Shown: in pieces, positions 1 through 7,627 of the stretch
Position numbering within the stretch: position 1 is the first letter of the stretch
How the letters are laid out: each line of letters opens with the position of its first letter
Assembly (NCBI RefSeq): GCF_000301035.1
Contig: NZ_JH932292.1
Span: forward strand, 1,813,103-1,877,102
Direction: 5' to 3'
DNA: 64,000 bases
Source of the DNA: Facklamia hominis CCUG 36813
Lineage (GTDB): Bacteria > Bacillota > Bacilli > Lactobacillales > Aerococcaceae
Translations under genes and position numbers: made by a program
Notes under the pieces: model-generated
Seen by the model: only the letters and a program-made list of their open reading frames with translations
Told to the model about the DNA's origin: nothing
Databases searched by the model: none

Positions 1-132
1 AAACCAGGTAAAGAAGATCCAAAAGATCCAAGTAAACCAGGTGAAGAAGATCCAAAAGATCCAAGTAAACCAGGTGAAGAAGATCCGAAAGATTCAGAAA
101 AACCAGGTGAGGAAGATCCAAAAGCTCCAACG
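1..132 (+). repeat. 33-bp coding tandem repeat, four units
   Basis: Four in-frame 33-bp units (1-33, 34-66, 67-99, 100-132) each encode a variant of KPGEEDPKDPS. Units 1 and 2 differ by a single base. Units 3 and 4 have drifted at their 3' ends. The array continues out of the window to the left, so the copy number is unknown. Such wall-spanning repeats often vary in length between strains. Confidence 0.9.
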
Positions 133-291
133 AAACCTGCTAATGATCCATCAACAGGAGAAGTTGAAAAAGCAACGACATTGCCTCAAACTGGTGAGGT
201 ATCTGGTCATCTCTTTGGAGCGGCTGCCCTATCCATTCTTTCTGGACTAGGACTTATCGCAACTCAACGTCGTAAAAAAGAAGAAGAATAA
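1..291 (+). CDS. LPXTG cell-wall protein, C-terminal end (partial)
   Basis: This is the last 96 codons of a surface protein whose start lies before the window. Reading frame 1 is open from base 1 to the TAA at 289-291. It begins with acidic, Pro-rich 11-residue repeats (KPGEEDPKDPS type), which usually act as a wall-spanning stalk. An LPQTGE sortase motif, a hydrophobic segment and an RRKKEEE tail follow, so it is a classic class A sortase substrate. The N-terminal functional domain is not visible, so the role cannot be stated. A strong terminator follows directly. No sortase gene is in the window. Confidence 0.93.
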   Translation, partial: KPGKEDPKDPSKPGEEDPKDPSKPGEEDPKDSEKPGEEDPKAPTKPANDPSTGEVEKATTLPQTGEVSGHLFGAAALSILSGLGLIATQRRKKEEE

Positions 292-326
292 TTGTTAGAT
301 TAAAATGGACTAACAATAGTTCTAGG

Positions 327-366
327 AATGAGCTAAGCAACAATGGTTGCTTGGCTCATTTTTTTG
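327..366 (+). terminator. Rho-independent terminator after LPXTG protein
   Basis: A 15-bp stem (327-341 with 346-360, one G-T wobble) with an AATG loop is followed by a run of T residues. It ends the transcript of the truncated surface protein. Confidence 0.92.
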
Positions 367-509
367 TTCAAATTAAGTCGATGATTTGCAAGGAGATTAT
401 CAGAATGTTTGATAAGTTGAGATATTTTATATCAATCCCTAATACTCATAGTCATAAGATCAAGTGAATGTTAGACTAATTATATATATTATTATTAAAG
501 GAGCGGACT

Positions 510-1628
510 ATGAAGAAAAAATTAATGACCTCGATCTTAATTGCTAGCTTATTGATGACGGGAGTATCGAATCCCCTAATCTATGGGCAAGAAGAATCAT
601 CTAATGAAGCAGAATCCAGCCAAGAGATATCGAATGAATCGACAGATTCGGATACAGCTTCCTTAGTGGATTTCCCTGAAGAGCATTCAGGACACTTTGT
701 GCAAGAATTTGATTTATCTCATCATGAAGCCAAGGATAAGGTACGTCTTTGGATTCCTTATGCAGAATCGAATGATTATCAAGAAATCTCTAATGTGAAG
801 ATTGAAGTATCGGATGAATCAGTTGAATATCAAGTGACGGAAGATGAATTAGGTAATAAGATGATCTATGTTGAATGGCCAGCCGATCAAAAAGATCGCA
901 AGTTGACTTATTCATTTGATGTAACTCGCAAACGTGTGGATAAACCAGAATTTAAGGAAGAAGAAGAAGCGATTGATAAGGAAGAATTTGCTCAGTATTT
1001 AACAGGGTCTAAATTAGTACCGATTGGCGATGAAATGAAAGAATTATCAGACGAAATCTCCAAAGACGATGCAACGGTAGAAGATAAAGTAAGAGCTATC
1101 TACAAATGGATCTTTGACAATATGGTCCGTAATGATGATGTTATCGGTTGTGGTACAGGAGATGCTCTTGATTCGATTGCTAGTTTGGATGGTAAATGTA
1201 CCGATATTCACTCTGTCTTTATTGGCTTGGCAAGGGCTCAAGGAATCCCTTCGCGCGAAGTCTTTGGTGTTCGGATGAAGGATGAGGATGGTGATGTAAC
1301 TGGTAGCCAACACTGTTGGGCAGAATACTATCAACCAGGCACAGGTTGGGTAGCGATTGATGTTGCTGATGTGCTTAAGATGGTCTTAAATAAAGAATTA
1401 GATAAGTCGAGTCCAGAAGCCAAGACTTATTATGATTATTACTATGGTAACTTAGATCCAATGCGGGTTGCCTTTTCAACAGGGCGTGACTTAACCTTGA
1501 ATCCAGAACAAGAAGCTGGTCCGGTTAACCAATTTGGTTATCCCTATGCCGAAGTGGATGGACAAGCACTTGATTGCTATCAAGCAGAAGACTTTGGTTA
1601 TCATTTTGACTATCAATTAGCTGAATAA
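510..1628 (+). CDS. Secreted transglutaminase-like protein
   Basis: This 372-residue protein has an N-terminal signal peptide (about residues 1-26) and then a Ser/Glu-rich linker to about residue 50. The C-terminal part has a transglutaminase-like core: Cys230 in DGKCTDIHS, His268 in SQHCWAEYY and Asp284 in WVAIDVADV, spaced as in the papain-like Cys-His-Asp triad. The family includes crosslinking enzymes, proteases and deamidases, so the chemistry is not fixed by sequence alone. It has no LPXTG motif or lipobox, so it is probably released or held non-covalently. The start is supported by AAAGGAG at 497-503. It is monocistronic and sits between two LPXTG protein genes, which suggests, without proving, a substrate on the cell surface. 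Confidence 0.85.
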   Translation: MKKKLMTSILIASLLMTGVSNPLIYGQEESSNEAESSQEISNESTDSDTASLVDFPEEHSGHFVQEFDLSHHEAKDKVRLWIPYAESNDYQEISNVKIEVSDESVEYQVTEDELGNKMIYVEWPADQKDRKLTYSFDVTRKRVDKPEFKEEEEAIDKEEFAQYLTGSKLVPIGDEMKELSDEISKDDATVEDKVRAIYKWIFDNMVRNDDVIGCGTGDALDSIASLDGKCTDIHSVFIGLARAQGIPSREVFGVRMKDEDGDVTGSQHCWAEYYQPGTGWVAIDVADVLKMVLNKELDKSSPEAKTYYDYYYGNLDPMRVAFSTGRDLTLNPEQEAGPVNQFGYPYAEVDGQALDCYQAEDFGYHFDYQLAE

Positions 1629-1637
1629 TGAATGACC

Positions 1638-1662
1638 AGCCAGCCTTTCGGCTGGCTTTTTT
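1638..1662 (+). terminator. Terminator after transglutaminase-like gene
   Basis: GCCAGCC (1639-1645) pairs with GGCTGGC (1650-1656) around a TTTC loop, followed by a T run. It begins 10 bases after the stop codon. Confidence 0.93.
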
Positions 1663-1702
1663 ATATGCTATTTTGGGACTTTTCTAAAGGAGCCTTTTGT
1701 TA

Positions 1703-1823
1703 TAGAATGGTAGGAGTGCATTGATGGTCTATTGAGCAATATGTTTAATGGCTAAACCTTTGATATGATTGATAGTGATTAAGAGATCGAGTCTGAAGCG
1801 AATTGACTGAGGGCTCGATTTTG
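1703..1823 (+). promoter_or_regulatory. Leader with terminator-like hairpin before DUF819 gene
   Basis: A possible -10 box TAGAAT (1703-1708, weak -35) would start a leader of about 130 nt. Near its end, 1786-1794 can pair with 1811-1819 (ATCGAG/CTCGAT core plus G-T pairs), followed by TTTT at 1819-1822, just before the ribosome site. This is the layout of an attenuator, but I recognise no known riboswitch class and see no clear anti-terminator. Confidence 0.35.
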
Positions 1824-1845
1824 TTAATTGAAGGAGAGGATAGTA

Positions 1846-3057
1846 TTGAATTCGTTGATTCATGCCGATAATATATGGTTTTTGTGGGCAATTATTGCAG
1901 GTTGTGCCACGATCGCGATTATTTTGGAGCAAAAATATGACTGGGCTAGCAAGGTGACTGGAGCCATCATCGCCTTATTAATGATGTTAGTACTATCGAA
2001 TGTGGGGGTGATTCCAGCTAGCTCACCGGTCTATGATGCGGTATGGGATTATATTGTCCCCTTGGCCTTACCCATGTTATTATTCACCGCTGACCTGAAG
2101 TCTATTAAACAAGGAGCGGGGCGCTTAATGTTGATTTTCCTCTTGTCAAGTCTGGGGACGATTGTAGGTGGCTTGTTGGCTTATTTTATGCTTCGAGATC
2201 TGATCCCACAATTAAACGATATTGTGCCCATGTTTATTGGAACTTATATTGGGGGTGGGGTGAACTTTGTGGCTTTATCAACGGCCTATAAAGTTCCGGC
2301 TGCCACTACCTCAGCTGCCATGGTGGCGGATAATCTCTTGATGGCTCTATATTTCTTTGTACTTATTACCTTACCAGGATTGAATTGGATTCAGCATCAT
2401 TATGCTCATCCACATATCGATAAGATCCGGGATATGACCGCCCAAGACCAGTCAGCGAAGGAGACTATGGCCGCTAAATATTGGAGCCCCAAGGATATTT
2501 CCCTGAAGGATATTGCCTTAACAGTCAGTTTGTCCTTAGTGATTGTGGCACTATCTTCGACTTTAGCTAACTATATTGGGCGATGTTTTATCGGTCAAGA
2601 TTTTTGGTCAGTAGTGCTTAAGAGTTTCTTTGGGAATAAGTACCTATTAATAACGACCTTTACTATCTTATTAGCTTCTCTTTGTCCCAAGTGGATGCAG
2701 TCCATTCATGGTAGTCAAGAATTAGGAACCTTTTTAATCTACCTCTTTTTTGCGGTGATTGGAGCTCCTGCATCGGTATCTTTGATTCTCTCGGAGTCGC
2801 CACTATTGCTCTTATTTGCAGCGATCATGGTCTTTACCAATCTTTTATGGACGTTGCTTTGTGGTAAGCTGTTTAAGTTCAGTATTGAAGAGATTATGCT
2901 TTCTTCCAATGCTAATATTGGTGGACCGACCACAGCGGCAGCCATGGCCGTTTCTAAGGGCTGGGGAGATCTAATTGTACCTGCTCTTTTGGTTGGGACA
3001 CTTGGTTATGTGGTAGGTAATTATTTAGGGGTTTTGATTGGGATTCTATTGCATTAG
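1846..3057 (+). CDS. DUF819 family membrane protein
   Basis: This 403-residue, highly hydrophobic protein matches the DUF819 (YjcL-like) family of multi-span membrane proteins. Recognisable stretches are the ALPMLLFTADLKSI segment, the GTYIGGGVNFVAL loop and the C-terminal ANIGGPTTAAAMA loop; paired GG-rich loops like these recall re-entrant regions of transporters. Its substrate is unknown. An upstream TTG (1828) overlaps the AAGGAGAGG ribosome site, so the TTG at 1846, six bases after it, is taken as the start. It is a single-gene unit with its own terminator. A solute carrier role is inferred from topology only. Confidence 0.85.
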   Translation: MNSLIHADNIWFLWAIIAGCATIAIILEQKYDWASKVTGAIIALLMMLVLSNVGVIPASSPVYDAVWDYIVPLALPMLLFTADLKSIKQGAGRLMLIFLLSSLGTIVGGLLAYFMLRDLIPQLNDIVPMFIGTYIGGGVNFVALSTAYKVPAATTSAAMVADNLLMALYFFVLITLPGLNWIQHHYAHPHIDKIRDMTAQDQSAKETMAAKYWSPKDISLKDIALTVSLSLVIVALSSTLANYIGRCFIGQDFWSVVLKSFFGNKYLLITTFTILLASLCPKWMQSIHGSQELGTFLIYLFFAVIGAPASVSLILSESPLLLLFAAIMVFTNLLWTLLCGKLFKFSIEEIMLSSNANIGGPTTAAAMAVSKGWGDLIVPALLVGTLGYVVGNYLGVLIGILLH

Positions 3058-3059
3058 GT

Positions 3060-3100
3060 ATCAAAAAAATTGGCGATTGCTTAGCAATCGTTTTTTTGAT
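3060..3100 (+). terminator. Terminator after DUF819 gene
   Basis: CGATTGC (3074-3080) pairs with GCAATCG (3084-3090) and is followed by seven T residues. The A run on the other flank extends the pairing and may make it work in both directions. Confidence 0.9.
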
Positions 3101-3107
3101 GGCTATT

Positions 3108-3137
3108 ATGACAATTAGTTTAAACTAGTATTATATA
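3108..3137 (+). promoter_or_regulatory. Candidate promoter with palindromic operator for adhesin gene
   Basis: ATGACA (3108-3113) and TATATA (3132-3137) could be -35 and -10 boxes 18 bp apart. A perfect 12-bp palindrome, TAGTTTAAACTA (3116-3127), fills the spacer, as an operator would. The boxes are imperfect, so this is tentative. Confidence 0.4.
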
Positions 3138-3201
3138 TTTTTTAGGAGTATACTTGGGATATAGCTTATTGGTAGGAATGAAAGAGTTATAGGAGGTTAT
3201 T

Positions 3202-6200
3202 ATGAATATTAAGACAATGGGGCGTTGGCTATTGGCCACCCTATTATTAGCAGGATCCAGTGGAGCGAGTTCGCTTGATCCCGGACAGGCTGTAACAGAA
3301 ATCACACCCCCTCATGGGATCTCAAGGGTTTATGCAGCTGAGACGACATCTGAATTATCTTCTTGGGGAGATTTAGTCAAGCGAGTTAGTGAGAGTACTG
3401 AAGGTTCAGAATTAACATTAACTGTTGGATCACAAGGCATCGATGGCTCACAAGCCAGTAATAAATTGGTGGTTCGAAAGGGTCAAACTCTTCACTTAGT
3501 GGGATCAGGAATTTTAAAAGGAAAAGGTCTTGATTCGATTGTAGTAGAAGAAGGAGGGACTTTGACGATTGATGGACCTACTGTCAGCAATGCACAAGTT
3601 CAAGTTAAAGGACAATTGAACATTGTTAATGGTGGGATTAAGGATACTAAGTTACCGGGATCGATTATTTCTGTGGAGGGCGGAAACTTGCATTTATCTG
3701 GAGGAGAGATCTCTGGAAATGAAGCGCAGGCTTTAGCCGATAGTGATAATACCGAATATTCGGTAGTGACCATCAAAAAAGGGTCCATGGTGATGGATGG
3801 TGGGAAAGTCAGTCAGAATAAGAGTCTGCAATTTGGTGGAGCGATTAGCTCTTGGGATAAGGATTCAATAATTACCATCAATGATGGCGAGATTAGTAAT
3901 AATCAAGCCCTTCATCCCACAAGGTATGCCTATGGTGGTGCCGTTTACACTAGAGGTGGAACCATTTCGATGAACAAAGGGATCGTCAAGGCTAACTCGG
4001 CTGAACGTGGCGGAGCAGTGGCGATTGATAACGGAGTATTCCAAATGAAAGATGGAAGCTTTGAGGATAATACGAATGGTGAATATAGTGGCCAAGGTGG
4101 TGCACTCTACGCTTTAAGTCGGTCTAAACTAACCATCGATGGTGGTCAATTTAATCATAATAAGGCCAATGGAGCAGGTGGTGCTCTCTTTATTGCAGAT
4201 AGTTATACTAAGATCAATGGCGGTAGCTATACCAATAATGAATCATCAAAATCTGGTGGAGCTCTAGCGCTAATTAAGAGTAAAGATGCTGCAGAAGACG
4301 TTGGAATTACGGAAATTCATGCCGGAGAATTTAAGGGCAATGAAGCAACGGGATTCTGGGGCGGTGGAGCAATCTATAATGATACTTTTTCGACGCTAAG
4401 AATGTATAATACCTTAATTAAGGATAACCGAGTTGAAAAACCTTTCTTAATTGGAATCGGCGTTGGTGGTAAATCAAAACCAGCGAGTATGCAAGGTGGG
4501 GGTGTTTGGAATTGCCCAACGGGACAGACAATCACCCACATTGATAAAGGAGTTGCCATCTATGATAATGAGGCTGGTAATGCTAACCAAGGCAAATACT
4601 TAGGGGCTGGAGATGACTTTGTTAATATTCAAAAAGATATTAAAAATCCCAGTCTTGAGATTACTTCTAGACTCTTAGGTGGCGGTCATCGTTTATGGTA
4701 TAAGGATGGTTCGATCCAAGGTATCCATGTGAATTATGAAGTTGGTCAACAAGATCCTCGATTTGATCCGGATAATCCTGGAGAACCGCTTGAATATAAT
4801 AAGGCCATGGGAGGATTTCTTGGTTATAAGTCAGTACCATCAGAAGACTCGAAGTTTCTAGCAGAGAGATTGGCTAAAGTATTTATTATGGGTAATAAGG
4901 CGAGTCATCTAGGAATTTCAGGTGGCGGAATTACCAATAATGGAAAGTTAATCTTCGGTCAAGAAGGAAACTTCCAATTGAAATTGGCTAAAAAGTGGGT
5001 AGATCAAGATGGCAACCCTCTCGATCCAAATCAACTTCCTGAAGGAGTCACGATCCCTGAGCAAATTACGATTAAAGTGTTAATTAATGGTCGACATACG
5101 GATACTGTTGTTCTTAAGAAATCAGAAGGTTGGACGGCCACAATTGATGATTTTCCAAATCCAGAATATTTGGAAAACTCTGAAATTTCATTTGTTGAAG
5201 ACGAGGTTCCTGGATTTAAATTAGAAGTGCGTGAGGCGAATCTAACAGAAGCTAGTTTAGAATATGAACTAGTGAATAAGATCAAGTCCGCGGATTATAC
5301 GCCGGTAGTGTCTAAGGTGTTGACTGGTAGAGAATTGAAGGATAACGAGTTTATTTTCCAATTATTACAGGAAGGTCAAGTCATTGACACAGTCACTAAT
5401 ACGGCTTCAGGTCAGGTATCCTTTAAGACGCTTAAGTTTACGAAACCTGGGACTTACAGCTATCAGATTAAAGAAGTAAAGCCCGAAGAATCGACAGAGC
5501 TGGGCTTGACCTATGACGAACGTATTTATACTTTAACGGTGGAAGTAACGGATAATTTTGATTTGCAAGCTAGTTACATGGTGGATAATGAAGCAGCTGA
5601 CCAGGCTACTTTTGAGAATAAATTTGAGCAAGTGAAGGCTAATTTTGTTCCTCAAGCCATGAAGACCTTAAGTGGTCGCGAGTTAAAAGAGAGCGAGTTT
5701 ACTTTCCAATTATTGGAAGATGACAAAGTTATTGATACCGCAACAAATACGGCGGCTGGTCAAGTGACCTTCAAGGAATTAGAATATACCCAACCAGGAA
5801 CTTATCACTATACAATTCGTGAGCGTTCAGGTAGGGAAATAGGTATGTCTTATGATCAATCGGTTTATCAATTGACAGTGACGGTCGATGATAAGATGGA
5901 ACTAACCGCTATTTATTCTAAAGAAGGACAAACAGTAGAAGAACCTAATTTTGTCAATACGGTAGGAGACTCACCTAAAGGCTTAGTAACCTTATATAAG
6001 GTAGATGCGGACACCAATGCAGCCTTAAAAGGGGCTCAGTTTAAGTTGGTTCAAGATAAAGCAGCGATCCCATTCTATTTAGATGATCCTACTGGACAGG
6101 TTCAATCAGTTTCGGGTATTCAAGTGATCGGATCCGAAAGTCAAACAGTGGATCCTATTTTAAATGATGGTCAGATTGCTTTTGATGAATCCATGCGGAC

Positions 6201-7476
6201 TAAAGTGTATTTAGGAGCGGGTTCGTATCAGTTGGATCTTACGAATGCCAAGGTAGAATCGACTATTGAAGAATCAAAAGATTTTGAATTAATCGCTCAT
6301 TATCTTAAAGATGAAGCAGGAAATGTTTCGGGTATTATGATTGAAGTTAAAATGACTGATTCAAAAGAAACGAGTGAAGAAACAACAAGTTCAAGCACAG
6401 GTTCAACTACTACAACGACCACCTCGGCCGAAGTGGATTCAGAGACTAATGCAGCACTTGTTCAGCTTGAACAAGAAATCAAAGAATTAGAAGCTCAAAT
6501 GGAAGCGGCAAAACAGGTTCAACCAATTATTGAACAACGACTGATATCGACAACGAGTCAAGAACCAACGGGAGAAATGGAAGTTAATGCAGGTGATCAA
6601 GCAACCTCTCCAGCCTATGAAGAGATTATTGTTAATCAGGCTGAGTTGGATCAAAGTCAGGCTCGAGTGAAGGAATTAGAAGCACAAATCTCTGAGTTGA
6701 AAGTTCAATTAGCCCAACTTCAAGTCGCTTCAACCACAAGTACAACGAGCGTCACTACGGTAACATCCAGTACAACAAGCGTGACGTCTGTAGAAGAAGA
6801 ATCGATGACTGAGACTTCAATGGAACAGAGCAACTTATCTAGTTCCTTTACCGTGACTTTAATGGAACCTGTTATTCGTACAACAGGTGATCAAGGTGAA
6901 ATTATTTTTGATCGTTTACCTCTAGGAATCTATCATTTTGAAGAAATTCAAGCTCCTTCAGGTTATCAAATGAATGATCAACCAATTCCTCCATTTGAGA
7001 TTATGCTAGCAGCAAATCAAAGTGTAGGAGTTAAGTATAAACCAGTCGATCCAATTACTGTTAAAAATGTAAAGGTTCCAGAAGAAACAACCACAGAAAC
7101 AACAGTTACGACGGAGTCAACTTCGACAACCGAGTCAACTTCGACAACCGAGTCAACGACGACAAGTGAGTCAACTTCGACAACCGAGTCAACAACGACA
7201 AGTGAATCGACTTCGACGACGGAGTCAACCTCGACGACCGAATCAACAACGACAAGTGAATCGACCACTAGTACAGAAGAAAGGACGACAACACCCACGA
7301 CGCTTGAATCGACTCAATCAACGCCGACACCGCCTAAACCGGGTCAGCCTAAACAAGGGTTACCTGGAACTGGGGAAGATGTTTCACGAACTTTATCAGC
7401 GATTGCTGGTATGATCTTCTTGGTAGGTCTTGTCTTATTGATTCGTTCCAAGGATTCATCCGATGAAAAAGATTAA
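3202..7476 (+). CDS. Large LPXTG adhesin: beta-helix, isopeptide and split SpaA domains
   Basis: This is a 1424-residue surface protein. Rough domain order: signal peptide (1-48); right-handed beta-helix region with repeated GGA/GGG turns (about 60-585); Cna_B-like domain starting KKWVDQDG (590-695); two Spy0128-type pilin isopeptide domains (about 700-806 and 815-919) with likely bond pairs K705/N806 and K821/N919; first half of a SpaA-like domain (about 927-960, K933); Thr/Ser linker, two coiled-coil stretches (about 1084-1113 and 1146-1177) and another Thr/Ser linker; second half of the SpaA domain (about 1212-1282, E1248 in EEIQAPSGY); Thr/Ser/Glu repeats (1295-1372); LPGTG at 1387-1391, membrane segment and charged tail. 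It probably binds a host or partner surface via the beta-helix head. It has no linked sortase and no pilin-motif gene cluster, so single adhesin is favoured over pilus subunit. The start is supported by AGGAGG. Confidence 0.9.
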   Translation: MNIKTMGRWLLATLLLAGSSGASSLDPGQAVTEITPPHGISRVYAAETTSELSSWGDLVKRVSESTEGSELTLTVGSQGIDGSQASNKLVVRKGQTLHLVGSGILKGKGLDSIVVEEGGTLTIDGPTVSNAQVQVKGQLNIVNGGIKDTKLPGSIISVEGGNLHLSGGEISGNEAQALADSDNTEYSVVTIKKGSMVMDGGKVSQNKSLQFGGAISSWDKDSIITINDGEISNNQALHPTRYAYGGAVYTRGGTISMNKGIVKANSAERGGAVAIDNGVFQMKDGSFEDNTNGEYSGQGGALYALSRSKLTIDGGQFNHNKANGAGGALFIADSYTKINGGSYTNNESSKSGGALALIKSKDAAEDVGITEIHAGEFKGNEATGFWGGGAIYNDTFSTLRMYNTLIKDNRVEKPFLIGIGVGGKSKPASMQGGGVWNCPTGQTITHIDKGVAIYDNEAGNANQGKYLGAGDDFVNIQKDIKNPSLEITSRLLGGGHRLWYKDGSIQGIHVNYEVGQQDPRFDPDNPGEPLEYNKAMGGFLGYKSVPSEDSKFLAERLAKVFIMGNKASHLGISGGGITNNGKLIFGQEGNFQLKLAKKWVDQDGNPLDPNQLPEGVTIPEQITIKVLINGRHTDTVVLKKSEGWTATIDDFPNPEYLENSEISFVEDEVPGFKLEVREANLTEASLEYELVNKIKSADYTPVVSKVLTGRELKDNEFIFQLLQEGQVIDTVTNTASGQVSFKTLKFTKPGTYSYQIKEVKPEESTELGLTYDERIYTLTVEVTDNFDLQASYMVDNEAADQATFENKFEQVKANFVPQAMKTLSGRELKESEFTFQLLEDDKVIDTATNTAAGQVTFKELEYTQPGTYHYTIRERSGREIGMSYDQSVYQLTVTVDDKMELTAIYSKEGQTVEEPNFVNTVGDSPKGLVTLYKVDADTNAALKGAQFKLVQDKAAIPFYLDDPTGQVQSVSGIQVIGSESQTVDPILNDGQIAFDESMRTKVYLGAGSYQLDLTNAKVESTIEESKDFELIAHYLKDEAGNVSGIMIEVKMTDSKETSEETTSSSTGSTTTTTTSAEVDSETNAALVQLEQEIKELEAQMEAAKQVQPIIEQRLISTTSQEPTGEMEVNAGDQATSPAYEEIIVNQAELDQSQARVKELEAQISELKVQLAQLQVASTTSTTSVTTVTSSTTSVTSVEEESMTETSMEQSNLSSSFTVTLMEPVIRTTGDQGEIIFDRLPLGIYHFEEIQAPSGYQMNDQPIPPFEIMLAANQSVGVKYKPVDPITVKNVKVPEETTTETTVTTESTSTTESTSTTESTTTSESTSTTESTTTSESTSTTESTSTTESTTTSESTTSTEERTTTPTTLESTQSTPTPPKPGQPKQGLPGTGEDVSRTLSAIAGMIFLVGLVLLIRSKDSSDEKD
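7111..7272 (+). repeat. Thr/Ser/Glu-coding tandem repeat in adhesin
   Basis: Degenerate 18-bp units (GAGTCAACTTCGACAACC type) encode TESTST/TESTTTSES repeats just before the LPGTG motif. They form an extended, probably glycosylated wall-spanning stalk. The near-identical DNA units make copy-number change by slippage likely. Confidence 0.85.
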
Positions 7477-7478
7477 TT

Positions 7479-7502
7479 AATAATCATCAATTGATGATTA
7501 TT
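7479..7502 (+). repeat. 24-bp perfect palindrome after adhesin stop codon
   Basis: The 24 bases at 7479-7502 equal their own reverse complement (centre CAATTG), three bases after the TAA. It lies directly before a separate terminator hairpin and has no T run of its own. It may stabilise the mRNA 3' end or bind a protein; function unknown. Confidence 0.75.
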
Positions 7503-7503
7503 T

Positions 7504-7548
7504 CCCCCAAAAGATTTGCCCATTAAGGACATCATTTGGGGGCTTTTT
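7504..7548 (+). terminator. Terminator after adhesin gene
   Basis: CCCCCAAA (7504-7511) pairs with TTTGGGGG (7535-7542) over a 23-nt loop and is followed by CTTTTT. Confidence 0.85.
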
Positions 7549-7558
7549 CATTTATAAC

Positions 7559-7587
7559 TTGCTTGTTAAGATTGTAAAAAATATAAT
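7559..7587 (+). promoter_or_regulatory. gdhA promoter
   Basis: TTGCTT (7559-7564), 17-bp spacer, TATAAT (7582-7587). The transcript would start about 33 bases before the gdhA start codon. Confidence 0.65.
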
Positions 7588-7627
7588 AATAGTAGATTGA
7601 GTGAATCTGGAGAGAAAGAGGATTTTA

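Noticed and set aside
41-250. 69-codon frame with Lys/Gln/Ile repeats at the window start
   Set aside because: Shifted frame of the LPXTG protein repeat; the frame with LPQTGE is the real one.
7017-7298. 93-codon minus-strand frame of Val/Ser/Asp repeats
   Set aside because: It is the antisense of the Thr/Ser/Glu repeat of the adhesin gene; no ribosome site and repeat-driven composition.
3202-7476. The adhesin as backbone of a sortase-assembled pilus
   Set aside because: No class C sortase or second pilin gene lies beside it, and its multi-domain single-chain layout fits a stand-alone adhesin better; a distant sortase cannot be excluded.
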